Shown: positions 23,361-37,300 of the stretch, one piece after another
Layout of the letters: each line of letters opens with the position of its first letter
How positions within the stretch are numbered: position 1 is the first letter of the stretch
Source: Lineus longissimus
Lineage: Eukaryota > Nemertea > Pilidiophora > Heteronemertea > Lineidae
Length of the DNA stretch: 64,000 bases
Assembly (NCBI RefSeq): GCF_910592395.1
Contig: NC_088316.1
Location: 2,666,001 to 2,730,000 of the forward strand
Direction: 5' to 3'
Program-made: the position numbers and the translations under genes
Notes under the pieces: generated by a model
Told to the model about the DNA's origin: nothing
Databases searched by the model: none
The model's input: the letters and a program-made list of their open reading frames with translations, nothing else

Positions 23361-24859
23361 ACACTGGTCTTTTCAAAGAGGACAATGAGACAGAAGGTTT
23401 ATCTGAGATAGAAAGGTCCAGATACTATCTGAGGTACTTGAGGTACCTAACATGTAGGTGCAGGAGCTTCTTCAAGTTGACTACTTCAGTGGCCCAGTTA
23501 GGTACTTTGGCTTGTCTTCAGGAGCGCAGTCAGAGAGAAGCGTTACCAGAGGCAGTCCTGGGGCTGTCCTTGGTCCAGGAGGTTGCTCAGGTATACATGA
23601 GCCTTTTCTAAGTAGGTTATTTGAATTCCGAGGGAAGGTACTTGGACCTACCTGTCTTCAAGAGCAGAGCTGAATAGAAGTCAGAGGCAGCATGTTTGTG
23701 ATGTCCAGGCACATAAAGGTACCGTCCCCAATGAAAAATCTCATTATTCAGAATTGTTATCCCCGACTTCTGGCTGCGGCCAACCCTGGGAATCAAATAC
23801 CTTGACACTTATTCCTTTCATCTCCAGTTGATGATCAAACTCCATTCGTTTTTTTCACATTTTCCTTTGGTATTCGACCCTCAAGAAGGTGGTTGTGACA
23901 TTGTCTTTAACTGTTGAGGTTGGTTGTGACAAAGTGAAGTTCGACTCAGAAAAATCACAAAACACAGAAATAAGTATTTATGTTCACTTTAATGTTTTTA
24001 ATGAATAGGTTTTACATTTTTGATTTTAGTGTCCATATTAAGTCATACTTGAGTGCAACCATCCAGATAGAATGGCCAACAATTCTAACTGTATCACTAA
24101 ATGAAGTATTTTATGTACAACTTTTGTGATATAGAGGGGCACAAGTTCATACTACAGACAAATGTAAATTTCATTATCCAACATTATCAACTCAAATGTA
24201 AACTGACAAATATTTGTGCCAATTTGACTTTGCAACTCGTAAAAATTCCTTAAAAATTTTTAATTCATGATGTTTATTTTGGCAGATAACTATTAAATCC
24301 CTTTTGGTTTTTTCAGACAAAAAATTAATTTTTCGCCATTTTTATTTTTGCAAATTGCTTTTATTCGTAAAATCTCCAAAATAAATCCCTGGTAAATATT
24401 TCACAGCTCTCAATTTAATCGAGTTGGCTAGGATACTTGCGAATACCAAAAATATATAAGCTCCCCTTATATATATTTTCGGTAATACCCGTTTATTAGA
24501 ACTAGAAGTGGTCACAATATTTATTCTGATACTACACACATGGAGAGCAGCAGGGGCAAACTCTTCTTTACACTGAAACAGTTTACGGTTATTAACAAAT
24601 TTACCAAGCTACATTAGCAAGATTGCCGCAATATTTAATTCTTCTTCGATCATCCCACCGACTGTAACCCGCATCATTAAAACATTATCTTGATTTCCCA
24701 CGAAGACCCCTAAACTACAGGTTACTCCTTTACCTAATTAATGGCAAGTCTGGATTGCAAATGGAAAACTGCAGGGAAAAATGACCCAAGTCATACGGCT
24801 AAAGCATAGGACCTGGGTTCTCTTGCCACGGCCTGACCCCTTCCAAAGATTACGGGGCA
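23361..24859. other. No gene seen
   Basis: AT-rich intergenic DNA. I find no exon, RNA gene or repeat that I can support. Confidence 0.4.
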
Positions 24860-25275
24860 ACTTGGCCTATTACCAACTGGGCCTACCAACTCGGCCTGGG
24901 TTATAAATCATTGGTTTATTGGCATAAGTTTTCCTTATATTGTTTTTTTTTGTTGCTATTTAAATAGGCCTACTATTGATTCATTCCTGGTGGAAATTTG
25001 AAGAGAATTCATCAAGATTTGGAGGAGAAATCCATGGAATCACAGTCATGAATGTGCATTTGGAGTGCTACCGCAACTTTCCACACTCGCCGCCGTTATT
25101 TCATGGATTTCTCCTTCAAATCCCAATGGATTTTCTTCAAATTTCCAACAGGAATGAATACATAGTAGGCCTATATATACCAACAAAAAACAAAAAAATA
25201 TAAGAAAAACTTATGCCAATAAACCAATGATTTATAACCCAGGCCGAGTTGGTAGGCCGAGTTGGTAATAGGCCG
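24860..25275. mobile_element. Foldback element of about 415 bp
   Basis: Long inverted arms: the left contains ggcctattaccaactgggcc and ataaatcattggtttattgg, and the right contains their complements. A second inner inverted pair surrounds 25000-25150. It is non-coding. Confidence 0.65.
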
Positions 25276-25760
25276 AGTTGGTCATACACCCTTCCAAACA
25301 CACGGTAGGCAATCAGCTCAACAGAGCCAGCAAATGACGTATCATTTCCTTCCCTAGTTTGGTATGGGTCTACGGCAGGATAGCAAGCCTGCCACCTGGT
25401 GAGACAAACTGAAAGCAATCTAAAGTAGTCAGCCTCGTTGTTTCAGATGGAAACGACACTTGTGAGAGCTGAGGAGACGAAAATTGGCAATTTCATTCTA
25501 ACACTGGAAACAGGTGCAGAGCCCATTTAGCCAAACTGATTCCGCAACAATGGTGCCTCTATACATTTATCAACACGGTGCGAATCCACATAAATGATAC
25601 AGCTGTAAGGATGTACAAAACCTCATTTTTGGTCGACTTCTCGAGAATGGATAACCTATGTATTACGGAATAAATAAACCACGTTTGTTATAAATAAATA
25701 GTTAATTTACAGCTAATTACAACGTAAGCCCATAAATGCTGACTGAAGTTTTTTTCAAAT

Positions 25761-25945
25761 ACAGTGGAACGTCCCTTAACGGACACCTCTCTATTAAGGA
25801 CAACCTCTCTATTAAGGACACCACTTTTGGTCCCAAATTGGTAGTTTCCATTCAATTTGACATCTCTAATCAGGACACCTTTCTATTAACATTGACGAAG
25901 CACTTGTCAGTCAAGAGGGTGTCCTTAATAGAGAGGTTCTACTGT
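25761..25945. mobile_element. pogo/Tigger-like MITE
   Basis: A palindromic element bounded by acagtggaacgtccctta and taatagagaggttctactgt. The interior carries repeated cctctctattaaggacac phrases. It belongs to the dispersed family also at 32464, 37562, 40319, 48371, 57419 and 58447. The superfamily assignment (TA target, CAGT ends) is from general knowledge of Tc1/mariner-type ends. Confidence 0.65.
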
Positions 25946-26531
25946 ATTTCTAATCATTACTAAACGAGACGTGCAGTTTAAACAATACTACTATAGAAAT
26001 CTCAGCAAACAGCATTGTACATACAGGTTATCCTTGCCTATAACGTCTTCTATACCTTCTTGTACAACTGAAGATGTACCGTATATTTAATTAGGCCCAC
26101 TAAGGGGTATCACCAGGAGTGGGTGTGAATACTCAAGAAATCTTTGTAGTAAACTCTGCCCTCTAGGCCTAGTCTAACCGGTTACATAGGATTATTCAAG
26201 AACCACTATTCATTCCTATCAAGTATGAGGCAAGTCAATTTCACATAATCCTTATATACCCCATCGGGCCTCATTGCAATGCCACCCAAAGACATTATAT
26301 GCAAGGATAACCTGTATATTCTACTGGACGACATCTTTATATGAACATTTCATCTAACAGGATAGAACATACACGTAATTAACACTGGCCAAGGAGGAAA
26401 CAATCGATTGGTGCTGGCAACATTACGACGAACAGCTTTTTCAGGTCTGGTTGAACCTAAAGTGAGGATTTTATTTTGGCGACTACAGCAACCTAGCAAA
26501 AAAGTGGAAATAAAACCCAAGAGTAAATAAG

Positions 26532-26651
26532 TGATTTTACAGTATCATCCGATTTTACAGTATCATCCGATTTTACAGTATCATCCGATTTTACAGTATC
26601 ATCCGATTTTACAGTATCATCAGATTTTACAGTATCATCAGATTTTACAGT
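26532..26651. repeat. 18-bp minisatellite
   Basis: About 6.6 units of gattttacagtatcatcc, with a c-to-a change in the last units. Confidence 0.85.
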
Positions 26652-26979
26652 ATAAAACACAATAGCTTTCAGCTTGATCTATAAACAAATATCAACAAAA
26701 CAAGATTTTAGATTTTTTGACAATATTACAACAAGAATGAATGAAGACTTTGGTCTTATTTTCTTCTCGATACACCTATTTGTACAGTTGTTAGAATTTT
26801 TATGAGTCGGGGCCAAGTTGCTTGACTGGCATTGATTAGAGACAAACACCAGTTTTAGCTCAATAATGCGTCGTCACCTTCAGGATATATTTCATTTATA
26901 GTATTAAAACTAAGGGTGACATCACATTTCAAGGGACAGAAAAATTCATATGGCTATATTTACTTTAGATCACCACGAA

Positions 26980-27421
26980 TTTCCGACACCCCACTGCACA
27001 TAAAATCAAGATTTCTGAAAGTTCACTGCACCATACCAATCCATGAGCGGTTAAGAATAATAACGTTCCCCGCGGACGTGACGTTACAAGGCAACCTAAG
27101 TCTTTATGGACCAGACACATGGCATTGTTTGTCCAATCAGGTGTGGGGATTCGTGATGGGAAACCATAGGAGTTAACGCCAGCAGACTGCTGATGCAAAT
27201 GCCGACACCCCACTGCACATAAAATCAAGATTTTTGAAAGTGCACTGCGCCATACCAATCCATGAGCAGTTAAGAATAATAACGTTCCCTGCGGACGTGA
27301 CGTTACAAGGCAACCTAAGTCTTTATGGACCAGACACCTGGCGTTGTTTGTTCAATCAGGTGTGGGGATTCGTGATGGGAGACCATAGGAGCTAACACCA
27401 GCAGACTGCTGATGCAAATGC
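26980..27421. repeat. Tandem duplication of about 220 bp
   Basis: Two head-to-tail copies (26980-27201 and 27202-27421) share gacaccccactgcacataaa through gcagactgctgatgcaaatg with few differences. No coding potential is evident. Confidence 0.8.
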
Positions 27422-28344
27422 AGCAACTGGGCCCAGTACTGTCAAACTCTCTCGGCAACTTCAGGCAACAACATTTTACACAAATATGATACATGTATCT
27501 GGCTTACATATCCATTTCACTTCATGATTCAAACATCAAACGTAAGTACGTCTTGTATTACTTGAGGTCGATAGCTCACAATGACCCCACTTTTGACGTA
27601 AAGATCATGAAAATAAACGGGTCACAATGTTGAGATATGGTTCAGGTGGCAAAATAGCACTAAGCCTTTTTAGCTAAAAGTAAGGCTGCGTGCTTTATGA
27701 TAGAAGTTTCAAGCAACAGGCAGTGATATATCCTCAGCTTAGAGACGAATTCCCTCAACTATCACATGTAAGTAACGTCAATAGGCTGCCATACTCAATC
27801 TCAAAACTCTTCACTTCCACACTTCTACCTACAAGATTGTCTTTCTCCGATCACGGTGCAAGAATCACAATTCCCCACATCTATCAATCCCCACTAATTC
27901 TACTGCAAATCTGGACAACTAACAATCAAATATCTCTGAACCACACACTTTTATCCCCACCGAACTTTGCTATAAGTAGTTTTAATTCGAATCCACATCC
28001 TCCTATCTCCAATCACGACGCAACCGTGTCAGTTTGATCTTGAAATTCTTTGGCAACTTTTCGAAAACTCTTGTGTGAAATTATATCACATCGAAAATCC
28101 CTGAACTCTGAAATCAGACATCGCATGTCTCGGACTAGAACTCTCTTCTTCCATTCTGAATCTCTCCACTCAAACACGACCATATCAACTCCATTTCTGA
28201 CCTCAAATACTTTTTGACATGCCTCCGCAACCTCTATCAGCTGTTACAAAAGCGTGTCGCAAACAAGCGATTTTTATCCCCGCGACCTGCGACGTATCCA
28301 TGCGCACGACAGCAGAGTAATTCAAAATCACCAACGGAAAATGA
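27422..28344 (-). other. No gene seen; probable 3' UTR side of CLCN3
   Basis: This is downstream of the CLCN3 stop on the minus strand. I find no clear minus-strand AATAAA close to the stop, so the 3' UTR end cannot be placed. Confidence 0.35.
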
Positions 28345-31300
28345 TCAGTGGAACATCACAGTTTGAGGGTCTTGGTTCTTGATCTGTAGAATGTGCCGCA
28401 GGACATCTTTCTTCGTCAGGAGGCCAAGCAATCGCCTGAAACCAGGAATGATTTGTTGGATAAACTTAGTCACAGGTGATGGATTCGATGTCTGACGGCC
28501 CCACACACTCATGATAATGTAATAAGGCAATCAAAAACCCAACAGAAAGATACACAGGACATGTTAAATGGTGAACTGGTAGGAGTCTCAGAGCCTAGTG
28601 GTTGACACTGGCTACCATGCAAAAGGGCTCAGGTTCGATCCCAGGGAGAACCCGGGATTGTTTTCCTGGATGAACCGGCGTGGCTTTCAAGGATCTAAAA
28701 TTCAAAACTCCTCACAGTCCTTCGAATGAGACATGAAATCGAGGTTCCTTTTTATAGTCTATGCCACTCGGCAAGCAAAGGACCTCACCAAGGACTACCT
28801 CTGGGCAAAGACAAGAGTCACTAGGCTGAAACCCAATGGTATTAAGTGGCACCTAACTGCGGTGGCACATTTCTCAAAAAATACTCATCCCGCCTTGGAC
28901 GAGGAATTCTCCTTGGAGAATTATACCTCCAAGTGCAGAGTGGATGCTGAAGAAGAAGGTGGATTCTGGAAAAAATGAATGTGCATGTATAAGTAAACGT
29001 AGCGATGTCTCATCTTGTTCAACACCTGACCTGGCCCTGCTAGACGACTCGGGAAATATTTACAGTGGGCAAGCACTCCTTCAGACTGACCTTGCATACG
29101 CAGATCCTCACAACGTTGAGCCATCGCCACTAAAATCATAACAACCACCGCACCTGAGATCACATGATGTAATGTTACCAGAATAGAGGGTGATTCACAG
29201 CTCTGATCTACCTGTGATGATTTTTGCTGCAAATAACGTGGATCAAACTCGTTGGCTCGGTGTCCTTGGGTAAACATGAAGGAAGACACTCACCTTAACT
29301 ATGGAGCTGCAAGATGTGCCGGAGTACATCTTTCTTGGTAATAACTCCTAGGAGCCGGCTGCAAAACATACAAGGCATTGAACCACACCACAAATACAAG
29401 ATCGATTACTCCCTTTTGATTTGTTTTTAATCAGGCAGAGGAAGAAAGAAGGGCAGTGGAGTGCGATGGACTGTTTGGACAAGTGCGTCCCCAAAGGGCC
29501 TAATCTCAAACCAGGGAGTGAGTGCCAGACCATTAGGCCTAAGTCACTTCGACATGTTCTGGAACTACCGGCTTTGGAAGCACTTATATCAAGTAAATGA
29601 TGTCGTATGTATTAAGCTTACATGAGTTTTCTGAACAAATTCGAGTCCCCTAGCAATATGGCAACACTGAATTCTGACAATAGCTAGAAACTCAGCATCT
29701 TGACTGTGGAGCTCTATAGTTGTGACACAAATGCATGAGAGCCAGGATTGAAACTCAGTAAAAAGAAAGAAAACAAATGTATATGAAATTGTTCAAATTT
29801 TAGAAATGTTAAAAACAGCAAAAATGCACGAAAAAATTAATCTAAACATCACAGCGTAAAACGTCAAAAAGAAAATAGTGCAAAGGATAGGAGAAGAATA
29901 CGACAAAACAATGGCTGATATTTATAAAAGACTAGTAAATGCTTTTACTTTAAACTTCATGTACATTTACACTAGCCATCTCTGCAGAAAAATGTAGTAA
30001 AAGCATTTACTAGTCTTTATAAAAGACGAGTAAATGCTTTTACTGTAAACTTCATGTACATTTACACTAGCCATCTCTGTAGAAAACTGTAGTAAAAGCA
30101 TTTACTAGTCTTTATAAAAGACTTGTAAATGCTTTTACTTTAAACTTCATGTACATTCACACTAGCCATCTCTGTAGAAAACTGTAGTAAAAGCATTAAA
30201 CTTTATGTACATTTACACTAGCCATCTCTGTAGAAAACTGTAGTAAAAGCATTTACTAGTCTTTATAAATATTAGCCAATGACCAGTAAGTCGAGTGTTC
30301 AAACCTAGTGAAGACATCCAAGGAAAGTGCATTAGTCGGCATATTCGAGCCACCTATTAGACATGTCATCTGAATTCTGTACATGCAGGCTGTTTGATTG
30401 AACGCTGGGAGAGGGGGAGGTGTGTGAAATTTTTTTCAGACAAATTCTGCAACACGTTCTCAATGGATCCATTTATAAATTTTAACACTGTCAACTTCAA
30501 GTGAAGACCAATCCTGCCTAACTTCAAACATCGCTGCCAAGTTGAAACACAATTATCGACAAATATCTTTATTTTGGGAGGTTGTGATTATCAACTTATT
30601 TCTTTCTCAACTGGCCCTTATCTCTGATAGTTAGTGCTCACCCTGAAGGCTTATTCAAGGCAACTTAAACCTGATTTATACCGGTTGTTTGGCAGTGTCT
30701 TAGCCAGGGAAGTGACAGAACCCAGAGAAAAACAACTGAAAATGTTTTTCATGTGAAAGTGCTGTCCTTAGAACAGCCTAAACTTACAAAACATGCCTCT
30801 AAAATGGTCATTTTTAATCCGATTTTGAAAATTCAAAGTTCTACCAGGAGCTAAAGGTATTGATCTATCCATTTCAGCTGTCACACAAAGCATTCTCAAG
30901 GGGAAAATTTGAAATTCTTCCAAAATCAGAAAAGTCACATCCCTGCTTTATTATACCTACCTTATTCCAATTCCATTGCTATTCCCGACTTAAGATTAAG
31001 GCATAAATCACTCACCTGATTCTAAGAATAATATAGAGTTCATTCCTTCCTAATAGACGACTCTTTTTTTCGATAAATTGAGGTCACTTTGATATAAACA
31101 TGCCAAAAACGAAATGAACTAAAGGAAATGTGCAAAAAAAACGGAACGAGTTTACAATCCCCGATCACACCCCAAAAAAAGGTCATCGGTTGACTAACGA
31201 AGCACCACGGTTCAATGGATTTATAGTTGAATGCGATCAAACTGCGTCATTTCCGATCGGGGATTGTAAATTTTAACCAAAAAAACACCCAGTTAACAAC

Positions 31301-34300
31301 ACAAAATAACCATAGGATAGAAATAACATGTCAGTCTAGGCAAAGAAAAGAAGAGCTGCTTGAAAATGTGAAAGCAGTGGAACCCCAGTTGGCAACTACC
31401 TCAGTATTTTAATGCGATCACCCAAGCAGGACAGCCATGGTTCTCCCTCCCCAAATAATTTCCTTGTCATGGTCAATTACCACAAACTTGAAAGATTGTA
31501 AACAATTGAATAATCCCCTAAACACTTCCAAAACCCCTTTCAAATTTTTTTCCAATTGCATTAGTTTATATTTGTAACAAGTGCTTAGTATCACTATTAG
31601 TAACCTGTAGATCCACACAAAGTCAACCATAATTAACACAATCAAACTTAGCAACCGTCATCCAGAAATCTGATGCCAAACAAAATTATTTCAACAGGGA
31701 AATAAATATTTTTCTCAGCTCAATCATTTGACGTTATATCAAGTTTTTATAATCATTAAGGAAGTCATTTCTTCCCAACACTTCAAGAGAAAGGTGAATG
31801 GAGAGCAGAAACATTTGTGACCCATCACAGCAAAATGGGTCACAGAAGATGAGCCTAAAATGACACCAGGACATAATAGAAGAAATTGATACACTCAGAT
31901 TTCGCAAAAGGCAGACAATAGTGAAATGAACAACCAGTCTGTCTCAGCCTGTCAAGCTCGAAGCCACATGCGACTCATTTTTCTGTGGTGGGTCACATTT
32001 GTGACCCGCCATGACAAAACAGGTCGCATGTCGCTCTGAGCTTGACAGGTTGAGACAGACTGGTTGTTCATTTCACCATTGTCTGCCTTTTGTAAAATCG
32101 GAGCATATCAATTTCTTCTATTATGTCCTGGTGTCATTTTAGGCTCATCTTCTGTGCGACATGCGACTCATTTTGTCGTGGTGGGTCACATTTTATCTGG
32201 CATCAAATTTGTAACAATCATAAGTGCGACTCACCCGTTGTGTGTGACTAGTGTTTGCCTGAGGCCAAGCTTCCTGAACATTTCCAACACCGTCTCCATA
32301 GGAGTCTGGTCAGTCACTGTAATAGGAGCCTGAAAAACAAAAACCAGAAATAAGCAACATAAATTTTGTAGTACCACTCAACAATACTCAAAGACCACAT
32401 GAGGTGGTCACAAAAAGGTAATTTGCTAATGGGGATGAAATATGGTCACTTGGTCACATCAAGTACAATGGAACCTCTGTTAGCGGACACCTCTCTATCA
32501 AGGACAACCTCTCTATTAAGGACAACCTCTCTATTAAGGACAACCTCTCTATTAAGGGAGAAAGGAGATAGTCATGGTTGACCAACACACTTGAATACCT
32601 TAAATGACGGACAAGGGGGAAAAAGTTAGTTCCAATGCAAGCCACCAATTTCGGGAAGCATGTATAGAGAGGTACTTACCATGTCCAATATTTTTGTAAG
32701 TTTTAATGGTACTGGTCCGCCGACTACAGTATTCACTGAGTAATGATTTGTGAAGAAGACAACAGAATTGCTCACGATGCCTTCTTGGTTTTTCAACGCA
32801 TTGCCTGCAAACAAGATAGAAACGACATTACATTCATAAAACATCTACTGGAAGGTTTCAGGTTAAACAGAGTTGAAGTGTAAAGTCAGACGACAGCCTG
32901 TAACATTTATTTATTTATTTATTTATTCAAAAACCCCATAACTGAGGACATTACAGTAACAATACATAGCAGGACATACAAATATACAATCTTTTAAAAA
33001 CCAGTTAAATACATTGTACCCAACACCCTAGGGCCAACCCGGTGTAACATCTGTGGTTGTTTCCCATGTGTCAGTGTTTCCAAACAATAGGCAGCTAGAG
33101 AGACCACGACTTTTCAGTAGGGGGGATACACAGAAAAACTTGTCAATCTATTTTTGAGCATTCCCAAACAATGAGGGGAAACACTCAAAAACATTACACC
33201 GGCACAAAACATGACCATCGTAGGCCTATGAGGCCTTTACTAAGAGACAAACAAGCTTATGATGCAGTGATGCTTTACGGTTGTAACTATCAGAGAAAAT
33301 ACGAGAACGCATGGAATCTTCATTTCCATTAGGAGGTGAGGCTTCCACTTAATTATTATTTATGCCGAAAATAAGATCCGAGGGAGATCGACCACTTCCA
33401 ATAATTCTGCCAAGCAACGTGTGAAGGTTGAACTGGCCATACTTGATATCAGGCAATGAACCCCAACTCAACCCTTCAAGGGCCGAATTAACCAGGATTT
33501 GCAACTTCTGCAGCTGTCATTCGGGTGTTACTTGCAATATTTCAGCAAAAAAACTTTTTAAAAAATTGGCAAAAATCACGAAACTCAAGCGACATACCCA
33601 CTCTTCAATATACGGCCGTTGGAGGGCTTTCCCGTGCATGATGACGACAGGGGAATCCCTGACGCGCGAAATTTCAAAACCGCGGACGAATCCGCGGTCG
33701 GCGTTTTAAGGGTTAAACTTCAACTTTAAACAAATTCTCCTGAAAACCCACCGACAAACATCCCCCCGATATTCAAGTCAAGGATGTTATACTCACTCAA
33801 CGCTAGATTCAGATCTTTCCTTGATACGAATCCCACTAAATACTGCGACTGTTTAGACACCACGACCGGAAAACCGTTGTGATCGGTTTCTTTCAAGATA
33901 TTCTCTGAAAATGAAGAAATTCACATCATAATAATTTTGTGGGCTGAGGACAAACTAGTTTGATGTCTATCCGCATAACAAAAATCCTCACATGATTTCA
34001 TCCACCTATTTCGATAGGAAAAGCTGGACACTGAATCTCACAAGTGATATGAGTTGTAGGATTTGGACCTGGGGCCATAAATCTCTCTATTTTATACAAC
34101 ATCAATGATAACGTCAAGGTGACATTCTTGTTTCTATGCAAGAGTACCGGGTTTTAAAAAATCGGACGTAGAACCAGTTAATCCTCAGCCCGCAATTTGT
34201 CTATGATCATGAAGAGGTCAAATGAATAACAAATGTTGAATCCATCATTAAATCAAAATTTACCCATGATCCACCTCACCAAAACATTCGAATCCGAAAC

Positions 34301-37300
34301 GTTCATCAGTGTCATTCGATTGTTTTTCTATCCCATTTCTCTCTTTAAAAAATATATTCCCGACAAAATTTTAAGGACATGACAGAACAGAATACTAACC
34401 AATGTCTTCCACAGTCATTGAGTCTTGCGTTAGGACCATCAACGGCGGGTCCGTCCTGCGTGGTCTCATCACATCGGCAGCTATCGTTGTGTGAGTGAAC
34501 TCTTCCTTACTGTCCAAGAACGGATAACCGTTCAAATGGATGTGGGCATCGTAGCTGATGAGGGTCAAGGAAGTGATAAAGGAGAATTCATTTCAGGAGC
34601 ATAGCACCAACGTTACATCAACTCGACCTGACTGACTCCATACTATGACTGCCTTATGCCGTTACCTCAACTCGACCTGACTGACTCCATACTATGACTG
34701 CCTTGTGCCGTTACCTCAACTCGACCTGACTGACTCCATACAATGACTGCCTTGTGCCGTTACCTCAACTCGACCTGACTGACTCCATACAATGACTGCC
34801 TTGTGCCGTTACCTCAACTCGACCTGACTGACTCCATACTATGACTGCCTTGTGCCGTTACCTCAACTCGACCTGACTGACTCCATACTACGACTGCCTT
34901 GTGCCGATACCTCAACTCGACCTGACTGACTCCATACTACGACTGCCTTGTGCCGTTACCTCAACTCGACCTGACTGACTCCATACTACGACTGCCTTGT
35001 GCCGTTACCTCAACTCGACCTGACTGACTCCATACTATGACTGCCTTGTGCCGTTACCTCAACTCGACCTGACTGACTCCATACTCAACTGCCTTGTGCC
35101 GTTACCTCAACTCGACCTGACTGACTCCATACTCAACTGCCTTGTGCCTATGCCACCCCAGACAATCAAAATCTGTGACTCTGAGCATCACGTGGTTCCT
35201 AGTTTCCCGTGTTCATGAATTCAGTTCTTCTTTTACTAAGCCAGTCGGCTCAGGGTCTCTTTAATAATCTTATAGCCAAAGTTTCACATTAAACTTTCAT
35301 CCAGTAGGCTGAATTATGTAAGAAAATTTTGATTGGCTTGCTCACTTCAGAGTCTCCTGCTTGAAATGCTGTCCATAGCAGGCCCAGTATTTCTAGATCC
35401 TGATGCAAACATCAGCTTAGTGCAAGCATACACAAGTTTGCCAGGAGAGAGCTGATATGGCAGAGGAACGACGATTGGAATAAAAAACTCGGGAACACGA
35501 GGTGCTTTGAATTGTATAATGCTCCGAGTTCAGGATTTCAATTCTTGGATTCGCCCAATTTTTGCCCAGCCTGATGGTACCCCTTGAAAGTGCTGTTCCG
35601 TATAATACAATTTTAGAAAAACAGCTATCAAGATTTAAAATTTTTTGTCACAAGGATACATTCCTTCTCTTCCAAATGCATCTCCGACCCACTTGCTGGT
35701 CATGACTGCTGCCATCAGAGGAACCACATACTGCAAGCCACCCGTCAACTCAATCATGATCACAACAAGAGACACTGGAAATATAAACAACATATCATCA
35801 GAGAGAAAGTGATTGCAAAATTCTTCAAGTTAGGTGTACATTTAAAGGGCTAAGCAGACTGTGGGATGTCCTGAAGGGCTTCAGACAGAATCGTAACTTA
35901 TCCAAATAATATCCTTTAAAAAGACACTTAACAGATTATTAGAAAGAGTGGTTTCACCTGACGTCATCACAGGCCATGTAGGAGGGACAGATAATAGAAA
36001 GCAAGCCGAAATGACCATGACATTATTTGATTCAGTAAGTCAGGCATGACAAATCTTTGTTCTGCCCTCCGACATGGCTGACTATGAAAACACTCTGTGG
36101 AACATATCCCTCCCCATCCACCACCTTGTTCCATTGAAATCGTACAGAAATCTCTCCCCATCCACCACCTTGTTCCATTGAAATCGTACTGAAATCTCTC
36201 CCCATCCACCACCTTGTTCCATTGAAATCGTACTGAAATCTCTCCCCATCCACCACCTTGTTCCATTGAAATCATACTGAAATCTCTCCCCATCCACCAC
36301 CTTGTTCCATTGAAATCGTACTGAATAGAACTGAAGACACGGTGCTAGCCTGCACGTCAACTTCTCGGATGATTTTAATTTTCTCACCACAGCAGAAGTA
36401 GGAGGAGATTCTTCAACATCAACTACTAATCGAGTTTACCTGTCATCCTGGTGACGCCCCCCAGGGCTGCAGCTGCTCCTACCATCGCGTAAAGACCCGG
36501 CGTCACACAATTACCCCCGTGTTTACACATATTTCTAAAGACAAACGAATCCTGGTGAAATCTGCAAAACAAGAGGAAGATATATCGAGAAATATTCGTG
36601 ATTTTTGTTTTCACGAATCAAGGTTATTTGCAAATTAAAAAAAAAATTGGAACTTCGCATAATTTGATAGATTCCTGGGAAAAACAGTTCTATCACGGCA
36701 TACCTAAATATGGTACTGGCAGTATTTTAATGATGCATACACTTGAATCTGATGCATCAGAACTCTATAGATATTTAGCCACCGAAGAAAACCAATCGAA
36801 AATACCCAGTCCATGTGGAAGAGACCTCTCTTCTACTTACACCGCGAGCTGTTCTACATACACCGCGAGCTGTTCTACTTACACCGCGAGCTGTTCTACT
36901 TACACCGCGAGCTGTTCTACATACACCGCGAGCTGTTCTACTTACACCGCGAGCTGTTCTACATACACCGCAAGCTGTTCTACTTACACCGCGAGCTGTT
37001 CTACTTACACCGCGAGCTGTTCTACTTTCACCGCGAGCTGTTCTACTTTCACCGCGAGCTGTTCTACTTTCACCGCGAGCTGTTCTACTTACACCGCGAG
37101 CTGTTCTACTTACACCGCGAGCTGTTCTACTTACACCGCGAGCTGTTCTACGCCCACACCAACCATCCGTCCGATGATGGCACCGACCGCCATGCTGGGA
37201 ATGAACAGACCGGCCGGCACCTTGATGCCAAACGTGAAGATCGTAATGACGCCCTTGAATATCAATGCCAGCGCCAACTGCCACATGGCGCCGACAAGTT

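Noticed and set aside
28570-28640. tRNA-like A and B boxes
   Set aside because: They do not fold as an intact tRNA and recur with a common 400-bp body, so they are SINE heads, not tRNA genes.
34612-35150. Regular repeats resembling a CRISPR array
   Set aside because: Units are contiguous with no unique spacers, in an intron of an animal gene.
35967-36390. Open frames with repeated [10 protein letters not shown] peptides
   Set aside because: Artefact of the 44-bp minisatellite.
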